Below, piece after piece: positions 1-4,234 of a DNA stretch of 5,363 nucleotides (positions within the stretch are counted from its first letter, which is position 1; each line of letters begins with the position of its first letter). The notes under the pieces are model-generated. The model had not been told where the DNA came from. It saw nothing but the letters and a program-made list of their open reading frames with translations, and did not search any database. The translations under genes and the position numbers were made by a program. Origin of the DNA: Clostridia bacterium. GTDB lineage: Bacteria > Bacillota > Clostridia > Christensenellales > Borkfalkiaceae. The stretch covers positions 1 to 5,363 of the forward strand of contig JAFVSF010000032.1 of the NCBI GenBank assembly GCA_017503885.1, read 5' to 3'.

Positions 1-108
1 CAGGTAGTCAGGCGTTCGTTTTATTTAATTTTGCAACTGGCAGGTCGCAAAATTATTATAAATTAAACGGAGTTTTTTTACAAGTTGGATCGGCAAAAGC
101 CTTTTTTG

Positions 109-137
109 AACCCCCAGACTATCTGGGGGTTTTCTTT
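109..137 (+). terminator. Intrinsic terminator, first of a tandem pair
   Basis: The arms CCCCCAGA (111-118) and TCTGGGGG (122-129) pair perfectly around a 3-base CTA loop, with A-T pairs extending the base (109-110 with 130-131). The run TTTTCTTT follows directly. The GC-rich stem and T-run are a textbook Rho-independent terminator for plus-strand transcription coming from outside the left edge. Confidence 0.88.
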
Positions 138-144
138 ATACAAT

Positions 145-180
145 AAAAGAGAGTAGCAAAATCGCTACTCTCTTTTGTTT
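145..180. terminator. Second, bidirectional intrinsic terminator
   Basis: A 13-bp perfect stem is formed by 145-157 (AAAAGAGAGTAGC) and 164-176 (GCTACTCTCTTTT) around a 6-base loop (AAAATC). On the plus strand it is followed by a T-rich tail (TTTTGTTTTTTG), and the A-run on the left arm gives a T-run on the minus strand, so it could stop transcription in both directions. It lies 8 bases after the end of the first terminator and probably acts as its backup. Confidence 0.85.
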
Positions 181-194
181 TTTGTAAAATTCAT

Positions 195-236
195 AAGGGG
201 ACTCGAACGGGTGGGCAATTGCAAACTAACCACTAC
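195..236 (-). other. tRNA-arm-like relic (not a functional tRNA)
   Basis: Read on the minus strand, 226-236 gives GTAGTGGTTAG, which resembles a tRNA D-arm, and 197-208 gives GTTCGAGTCCCC, which resembles a T-loop and the 3' side of its stem. Only 17 bases separate them, there is no anticodon arm or acceptor stem, and the expected GGGG partner of the T-stem is replaced by CCCG. It may be a decayed or internally deleted tRNA, a former tRNA-directed insertion scar, or chance similarity. The perfect palindrome GCAATTGC (215-222) lies between the two arm-like boxes. Confidence 0.25.
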
Positions 237-260
237 ATTTTAAATATTTTTATAATTATA

Positions 261-289
261 TTGACTTTTAAACCCCTCTTTGCTATTCT
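261..289 (+). promoter_or_regulatory. Extended -10 sigma-A promoter of the DUF4886 gene
   Basis: The -35 box TTGACT (261-266) is separated by exactly 17 bases from the -10 box TATTCT (284-289), which is preceded by the extended -10 element TG (281-282). Transcription should start near 296, leaving a leader of about 27 bases before the start codon at 323. A 6-base direct repeat TATCGA (295-300 and 307-312) lies in that leader. Confidence 0.75.
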
Positions 290-310
290 ATATATATCGA
301 CAAATGTATC

Positions 311-314
311 GAGG
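311..314 (+). promoter_or_regulatory. Ribosome binding site of the DUF4886 gene
   Basis: GAGG followed by a run of A lies 8 bases before the ATG at 323. This is good spacing and supports that start; no other in-frame start lies between the promoter and this ATG. Confidence 0.75.
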
Positions 315-322
315 AAAAAATA

Positions 323-1045
323 ATGAAAGTTCTATCAATAGGCAATAGTTTTTCTCAAGACGCACAAAGATATCTACACTCTATTGCAAAACATAACGGC
401 GTTGATATCTACACTTTAAACCTCAATATAGGTGGATGCTCGTTAGAAACACATTACAAAAACATGTCCGAGAACAACATAAGTTATGATACAGAAATAA
501 ATGGTGTTCCCACTGGCGAGCGTATCTCTATTAAAGACGCCGTTTTAAGTGAAGAGTGGGACTATATTACCTTGCAACAGGCAAGTTCACAAAGTTTTGA
601 CTACTCTACCTATCAGCCATATTTAAAAGAACTGTTTAACCAACTTAAAAATTATTGTCAAAACGCTAAAATTCTCATTCATCAAACCTGGGCGTATGAA
701 GATGGTAGCGACCGTTTATTTGAAATTGCTCACTGCAACACGGCAGAAGAAATGCACAGTGCCGTAAAAAAGGCTTACTATAAATGTTTAGAGGATTTAC
801 CTTTTGACGGAATTATACCATCTGGCGACGCCATGATAGAGGCTGTAAGACTTGGCATAGGCAAGATACACAGAGATACTTTCCACGCATCTTTGGGTGC
901 AGGCAGATATATGCTCGGTTTATTATGGTACAAATTCTTGACTGGCAACGATATTACAAGCAACGAATTTTTAGATCTTGATGAGCCTATTTCTAAAATG
1001 CAAAGAGAGATTGTCATAAACTCCGTAAACAAAGTTTTAAAATAA
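323..1045 (+). CDS. DUF4886 domain protein, SGNH-hydrolase-like
   Basis: A 240-residue protein that I recognise as DUF4886, a family related to SGNH/GDSL esterases. The exact substrate of the family is not established to my knowledge; acyl- or acetyl-ester hydrolysis on a carbohydrate is the reasonable expectation. Visible motifs are GNSFS at residues 7-11 (block I, with Ser9 the likely nucleophile), IGGCS at 36-40 (block II glycine), LQQAS at 84-88 in the place of the block III Asn region, IHQTWAYE at 119-126, and DTFHAS at 185-190, supplying the Asp185/His188 pair of block V. There is no signal peptide or membrane segment: the protein starts directly with the first beta strand and block I, so it should be cytoplasmic. 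The start is fixed by the upstream promoter and ribosome binding site. It is a single-gene transcript, bounded by its own promoter and a bidirectional terminator, convergent with the symporter gene. The family call is firm and the reaction is inferred. Confidence 0.88.
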   Translation: MKVLSIGNSFSQDAQRYLHSIAKHNGVDIYTLNLNIGGCSLETHYKNMSENNISYDTEINGVPTGERISIKDAVLSEEWDYITLQQASSQSFDYSTYQPYLKELFNQLKNYCQNAKILIHQTWAYEDGSDRLFEIAHCNTAEEMHSAVKKAYYKCLEDLPFDGIIPSGDAMIEAVRLGIGKIHRDTFHASLGAGRYMLGLLWYKFLTGNDITSNEFLDLDEPISKMQREIVINSVNKVLK

Positions 1046-1087
1046 TTTCTACACCACAAGTCTATACTCGCAAAAAATACCTTACAT

Positions 1088-1119
1088 AAAAGGATAGCAA
1101 AGTTTTGCTATCCTTTTTT
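1088..1119. terminator. Bidirectional terminator between convergent genes
   Basis: The stem AAAAGGATAGCAA (1088-1100) pairs with TTGCTATCCTTTT (1105-1117) around a 4-base loop. On the plus strand it ends in six T and serves the DUF4886 gene, whose stop lies 43 bases upstream. On the minus strand the stem ends in a run of four T and can serve the symporter gene ending at 1190. The region 1120-1189 shows nothing further. Confidence 0.87.
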
Positions 1120-1189
1120 AATTACTCTAATCGCCCGAAAGTTTTAACATAAATTTTTTTCGTTTATGAAAAGTACTTCTCTGCTCTAT

Positions 1190-2620
1190 TTACTTTTTAT
1201 CATCTTTCCAAACGGCTACGGGCTTTCCTTTATATTTCTTTCTAAATATTTTTCTCCTAAACAGGAATAACGTATAAACTAGCCATAGCGCAAAGAATAT
1301 TCCACAAGCAACTATAGCGTTAACCGGTGATTTGCCCGCAAATCCAAGCAAGAATAACAGTGGAGCAATCATAACCATTGCCGGGAAGTTGGAAAGAATA
1401 TAAAGACTTGAAGTTGGAGTTTTTAAAGCGGGATCAACCTCTTTCATAAGAATAACACCGTTTGACGCCGTGCCAGTGAGCGTTCCAAAACTCATTAAAA
1501 ACATCTCGTGTTCGAAACCTTTAAAGCAGTGTTTTGTTACCAAACGAATATATATAAAAGTAATTATAGCACCGACAACGCTTAATATAACGATAGGTAA
1601 AATATAATTCTTTATATCGTTTATTTCTATTGATGCAACGCCAGCAACTATCATAAGGTCAAACGCAAAGCCCGATATTCTATCCATTTGATAATTATTT
1701 ATATATTCACGATGCATTAAATTGTGCTTTCTTAAACCCTTTACTACAGCCTTTACAAGCATTGCCGCTATTGATGCCCAAAGGAAGTTAAAGCCCCACG
1801 CTATACTATTTGTAAAGTCGGAAATTACGCCTAAAAGACACATAAAACCAAAGGCAATAGCATACACAAACGCCACAAAACCAAGTTGAATTGAGAATTT
1901 ATCAACAGATTCATTGTCTGGAATTTCTTGTCCACTAGGATTTGTATGGTCTACAAATTCTTTAGCCTCATTTTCTTCTCTAACAACTATGCCACCACGC
2001 TTTTTTTGTATATTAATATATAACACACCAAACACAGAAGCAACCACGAAACCTATTGATGCAAGCGATAAGCCAAAACTACCGTTTCCTGCAAATTGCG
2101 TTGCTTGAGTGTTCGTATAGTTTATATCCCAACTAAGGGCGTTGCCCGGTCCTTGACCATAAGCAAGAGGCAAAATTAAACCACATATATAAGACGTTAC
2201 CTGTTCGCCGTGTTGAGTTAAAAAGAACATTATTAACGTTATTCCTAAACCCATGAATGCTTGCAACATGTACGTACCACCTTGCAACGCTCCAAATTCA
2301 AAAACTTGCACACGATTTGTCTTATGCGTGCTTTTTTCCGTCTTTAAGGACATTGCAGCAAAACCTATTGCCAAGCAGTGATAGGTTACCACTTGCATCA
2401 ATCTATTATCAACAAGCATAACACCACACTGCTTACAAATAACGTTTGCTATGAGCAATACTAAACCACCTAAAAGTGCCGATGGTATCAAGCATTTTCT
2501 AAACCATGGTATAATACGGCGAAGAATATTTCCCACCATTAAAAACAATAATAATAAGCCAAGTTGTACTATAAACGACCAAACTGCATCATAGTTTGAA
2601 AGCGTAAAATCCCAACTCAT
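1190..2620 (-). CDS. gltS: Sodium/glutamate symporter (GltS family)
   Basis: A 476-residue integral membrane protein that I assign to the GltS (glutamate:Na+ symporter) family, which imports glutamate with sodium. About 11-12 hydrophobic segments are visible, for example near residues 13-33, 44-62, 115-135, 142-158, 180-203, 243-265, 272-294, 316-334, 339-361, 404-428 and 431-455. Two glycine-rich stretches sit in the two halves: AYGQGPGNA (153-161) and FGTLTGTASNG (378-388) followed by a conserved-looking EVDP (394-397). This fits the inverted two-repeat fold of the family, where such loops line the transport site. A charged cytoplasmic-type linker (about 204-240) separates the halves and the C-terminus is strongly basic. 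It is longer than the roughly 400-residue E. coli GltS, as in a longer subfamily. The ATG at 2620 has AAGGA and GGTGG stretches upstream (2635-2625, minus strand). It lies 60 bases after the acyltransferase stop, possibly in one operon. The family is likely; the substrate is inferred. Confidence 0.78.
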   Translation of the reverse strand: MSWDFTLSNYDAVWSFIVQLGLLLLFLMVGNILRRIIPWFRKCLIPSALLGGLVLLIANVICKQCGVMLVDNRLMQVVTYHCLAIGFAAMSLKTEKSTHKTNRVQVFEFGALQGGTYMLQAFMGLGITLIMFFLTQHGEQVTSYICGLILPLAYGQGPGNALSWDINYTNTQATQFAGNGSFGLSLASIGFVVASVFGVLYINIQKKRGGIVVREENEAKEFVDHTNPSGQEIPDNESVDKFSIQLGFVAFVYAIAFGFMCLLGVISDFTNSIAWGFNFLWASIAAMLVKAVVKGLRKHNLMHREYINNYQMDRISGFAFDLMIVAGVASIEINDIKNYILPIVILSVVGAIITFIYIRLVTKHCFKGFEHEMFLMSFGTLTGTASNGVILMKEVDPALKTPTSSLYILSNFPAMVMIAPLLFLLGFAGKSPVNAIVACGIFFALWLVYTLFLFRRKIFRKKYKGKPVAVWKDDKK

Positions 2621-2624
2621 ATAG

Positions 2625-2635
2625 CCACCATCCTT
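2625..2635 (-). promoter_or_regulatory. Ribosome binding site of the symporter gene
   Basis: On the minus strand AAGGATGGTGG precedes the ATG at 2620, with AAGGA ending 10 bases and GGTGG 4 bases before the start. Either could pair with the 16S rRNA tail. It supports the chosen ATG. Confidence 0.55.
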
Positions 2636-2650
2636 ATCTATAGTAATAAA

Positions 2651-2678
2651 ATCATAGAGGAAGACTTTTCCCCATCAA
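2651..2678 (-). promoter_or_regulatory. Possible internal promoter for the symporter gene
   Basis: On the minus strand TTGATG (2678-2673) is followed after 16 bases by TATGAT (2656-2651). It lies wholly in the 60-base gap between the acyltransferase stop and the symporter start and would begin transcription near 2644. The match is reasonable, but in AT-rich DNA such pairs also arise by chance; no terminator is seen in the gap, so read-through from the acyltransferase remains likely. Confidence 0.38.
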
Positions 2679-2680
2679 AT

Positions 2681-3895
2681 TTAAAGTCCTAAAAAATTGC
2701 TGTCTTCTGCATTTAAAATGTTTCTATATCTATTGAAGAAATGAACATATTTTAAAGCGTTCATACGTACATCACCTTTAAATTGATATACTTTTCCGTT
2801 CACATAAACGTTAATCTTATTTCTACCAAGTACGGTTACAGCTTCTGCCGTTGTAAAATCAACAACTATATCTTGACCTTTACATTTAACCTCTATTCTA
2901 TTTGGGTAGAGGCTTATTTTTGCATCCTTATCAAGTATAATTTTACGTTTATAAAGTTCAACCTCAAACACCTTTGCTTCGTCTTGATATAATGGCTTAT
3001 CTTCCATTTCAACAAGATTTAAACCGTTTGTAAACTCACTTTGACCATCGTACCACTCGGCAATATTTTTGTATCTAAAATCAAAGCCAACACCCTCAAT
3101 TTGCTTATTAGGAAGATACCTAATAGTTTTGCCACACTTTTTACAAGTAACGAGGTCTTTTTCGCTTTCAAAAACAGAAAGCCCGCAATCTGGACAATAG
3201 TACATTGCCCTTTCGATATAGTTCGCAAGATTCTTGTGATGAAATTCTTTATTTGGCACAGACTCGTCTACGTAAAGTTCTTCTTTTATAACTGAGTGAA
3301 GTTCTTCATCCGACATCTTAAGATATTCTTCAGGCTCAATAATACGTTTAACAAAAGCGTGCATACCACCCTTTCTTACGTCTTCTGCCCATCTTGGATG
3401 TACGCCATACCCGTCTTCTATACGAAAAATTGCAATAGGGAGTTTTAACGCCTTTGCCATTTTTACGATTGCAGGTTTAAAATAGCGGGTTTTACCACTA
3501 TACGTTCTATTTCCTTCTGGAGCAATAGCAATAGAGCCACCCTCTTTAGCAACCTTTAAGCAAGTCATAACTGCTCTTATATCGTTGGTCTGCTTCTTTA
3601 TTGGAATAGGTGCAACGGCATATCTTAAAAGTTTTGAAACGATACCATTTGAGAAAATATCCTCGCTGGCTACGTAATAAATCGTTTTTGAAAACGAATA
3701 CGAGATAAAAAATTGGTCGTAAGCCGTTTGATGATTATACAAGATAAGATATTTCTTTTTCCTATCGCCTTTAAACTTGTCTATTTTAGCTCTAAACTTA
3801 AATTTTATAGAAGGATAGAAAAACACCCAAGCAAGAGCCCTTACTACTTTATGTCTAAATTTAACCCACTTTTTTGTCTTTTTTTTCTTTGCCAT
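2681..3895 (-). CDS. plsC: PlsC-type 1-acylglycerol-3-phosphate acyltransferase with C-terminal zinc ribbon
   Basis: A 404-residue protein from the ATG at 3895. The N-terminal half is a PlsC-type acyltransferase, which acylates lysophosphatidic acid to phosphatidic acid at the inner face of the membrane. A very basic start (MAKKKKTKKW) and a hydrophobic patch near residues 18-28 suggest peripheral membrane binding. The catalytic HX4D motif is NHQTAYD, with His55 and Asp60; the substrate-binding motif is PEGNRT at 126-131, corresponding to the usual FPEGTRS. The proline-containing stretch LPIAIF (152-157) fits motif IV. Beyond the domain a zinc ribbon is visible: CPDC (234-237) and CKKC (251-254). 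A beta-rich region of about 90 residues follows (301-392), resembling a PH/GRAM-like fold only by impression. A longer reading to a TTG at 3964 is rejected because that codon lies between the -35 and -10 boxes. The enzyme class is firm; the role of the C-terminal half is unknown, and the exact acyl acceptor is inferred. Confidence 0.85.
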   Translation of the reverse strand: MAKKKKTKKWVKFRHKVVRALAWVFFYPSIKFKFRAKIDKFKGDRKKKYLILYNHQTAYDQFFISYSFSKTIYYVASEDIFSNGIVSKLLRYAVAPIPIKKQTNDIRAVMTCLKVAKEGGSIAIAPEGNRTYSGKTRYFKPAIVKMAKALKLPIAIFRIEDGYGVHPRWAEDVRKGGMHAFVKRIIEPEEYLKMSDEELHSVIKEELYVDESVPNKEFHHKNLANYIERAMYYCPDCGLSVFESEKDLVTCKKCGKTIRYLPNKQIEGVGFDFRYKNIAEWYDGQSEFTNGLNLVEMEDKPLYQDEAKVFEVELYKRKIILDKDAKISLYPNRIEVKCKGQDIVVDFTTAEAVTVLGRNKINVYVNGKVYQFKGDVRMNALKYVHFFNRYRNILNAEDSNFLGL

Positions 3896-3911
3896 AGTTT
3901 TTCCCACAAAA

Positions 3912-3932
3912 CAATTATATGGAATATAATTG
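3912..3932. promoter_or_regulatory. Operator-like perfect palindrome in the acyltransferase leader
   Basis: Two perfect 9-base arms, CAATTATAT (3912-3920) and ATATAATTG (3924-3932), flank a 3-base centre. The palindrome sits just downstream of the predicted transcription start (about +14 to +34) and 16 bases before the ATG at 3895. That position is typical for a repressor operator, or it could form a weak AT-rich hairpin over the ribosome binding region. It does not match any operator consensus I can name. Confidence 0.45.
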
Positions 3933-3952
3933 CAACATTTATTTACCTTACT

Positions 3953-3981
3953 ATTATAAAACAATTTATTTCATTTGTAAA
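3953..3981 (-). promoter_or_regulatory. Strong sigma-A promoter of the acyltransferase gene
   Basis: On the minus strand TTTACA (3981-3976) is separated by exactly 17 bases from a perfect TATAAT (3958-3953). Transcription should start near 3946, giving a leader of about 50 bases. The ribosome binding site that follows is weak (a GTGGGA about 7 bases before the ATG at 3895). The promoter position excludes any start upstream of about 3946. Confidence 0.75.
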
Positions 3982-4098
3982 TAACTATTAAATTTTAATT
4001 GCTTTTTTCACATAATTTTAACAAAAAAATTTTATAAAAAACGAGTAGTAAAGATATTCTGTTTGATTTTTTAAATTTTATAAAAATTTAATACACTT

Positions 4099-4104
4099 TA
4101 TAAT
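4099..4104 (+). promoter_or_regulatory. Possible -10 box ahead of the structured element
   Basis: A perfect TATAAT lies on the plus strand 15 bases before the structured element that begins at 4120. No good -35 box is present at 15-19 bases upstream (TTTTAT is the best at 17), and the surrounding DNA is almost purely AT, so this may be chance. If real it would start a short plus-strand transcript near 4111. Confidence 0.2.
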
Positions 4105-4119
4105 TAACCTAATAACAAT

Positions 4120-4193
4120 AAAAAAGGCGACGTATTGAAGCACTCCTCCTAGAATCTAATACACTTGGAGACACGTCAAAAAATCGCCTTTTA
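4120..4193. other. Palindromic structured element; terminator or small RNA candidate
   Basis: The outer arms AAAAGGCGA (4122-4130) and TCGCCTTTT (4184-4192) are perfectly complementary. Inside, CGT (4131-4133) continues to pair with ACG (4173-4175) across a TCAAAAAA bulge, or GACGT (4129-4133) pairs alternatively with ACGTC (4173-4177). A further CTCC/GGAG pair (4143-4146 or 4146-4149 with 4167-4170) encloses a loop. On the minus strand the structure ends in six T after GCC, so it can terminate the aspartate kinase transcript whose stop lies 43 bases upstream. The roughly 53-base insert between the outer arms is much larger than in an ordinary terminator and clearly richer in G and C than its surroundings, which suggests a structured RNA or a small palindromic repeat. 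I do not recognise a known RNA family. Confidence 0.5.
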
Positions 4194-4234
4194 TGAACAT
4201 AAATTTTTAATATTAAAACATTAAATTTTAGCGT

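Larger units (their letters stand above)
1..322. other. Non-coding stretch upstream of the DUF4886 gene
   Basis: No convincing gene is seen here. One plus-strand frame stays open from position 3 to the stop at 144-146, but it has no start in the window and runs straight through a strong terminator hairpin, so it is probably untranslated 3' sequence of something to the left. The stretch contains two tandem terminators, a tRNA-arm-like relic on the minus strand and the promoter and ribosome binding site of the gene at 323. Positions 1-108 show nothing I can name; a small GGC-AAAA-GCC hairpin followed by six T (92-107) has only a 3-bp stem and is too weak to call. Confidence 0.6.
3896..4234. other. 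Non-coding gap between acyltransferase and aspartate kinase
   Basis: The gap holds no gene. Reading on the minus strand from the aspartate kinase stop, it contains an extremely AT-rich spacer, a GC-richer palindromic element (4193-4120), another AT-only stretch (about 4119-3982), the acyltransferase promoter and a palindrome in its leader. A 10-base direct repeat TAATACACTT occurs at 4089-4098 and again inside the palindromic element at 4157-4166. Confidence 0.7.

Noticed and set aside
3..146. Plus-strand open frame at the left edge
   Set aside because: It has no start in the window, no recognisable protein features, and runs through an excellent terminator hairpin and its T-run.
295..312. 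Direct repeat TATCGA (295-300, 307-312) as an operator of the DUF4886 gene
   Set aside because: Six bases repeated twice in AT-rich DNA is weak, with no dyad symmetry between the copies. It is noted only as part of the leader.
195..320. Functional minus-strand tRNA gene
   Set aside because: No acceptor stem, anticodon arm or paired T-stem can be drawn around the tRNA-like boxes.
778..1059. Minus-strand open frame opposite the DUF4886 gene
   Set aside because: It is a shadow of a clearly recognised gene, with no ribosome binding site or family resemblance; it also reads into the convergent terminator region.
1914..2108. Plus-strand open frame inside the symporter gene
   Set aside because: It is antisense to a well-supported membrane protein, with no independent signals.
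2783..3295. Plus- and minus-strand short frames inside the acyltransferase gene
   Set aside because: They overlap a gene with clear catalytic and zinc-binding motifs and have no promoter, binding site or recognisable product.
3896..3964. N-terminal extension of the acyltransferase to a TTG at 3964
   Set aside because: That codon lies between the -35 and -10 boxes of the strong promoter, upstream of the likely transcription start, and the added residues are cysteine/asparagine-rich with no family similarity. The ATG at 3895 is preferred.
3713..3991. Plus-strand open frame over the acyltransferase start and promoter
   Set aside because: It is antisense to the catalytic domain and the promoter; its lysine/phenylalanine-rich translation reflects AT-rich DNA.
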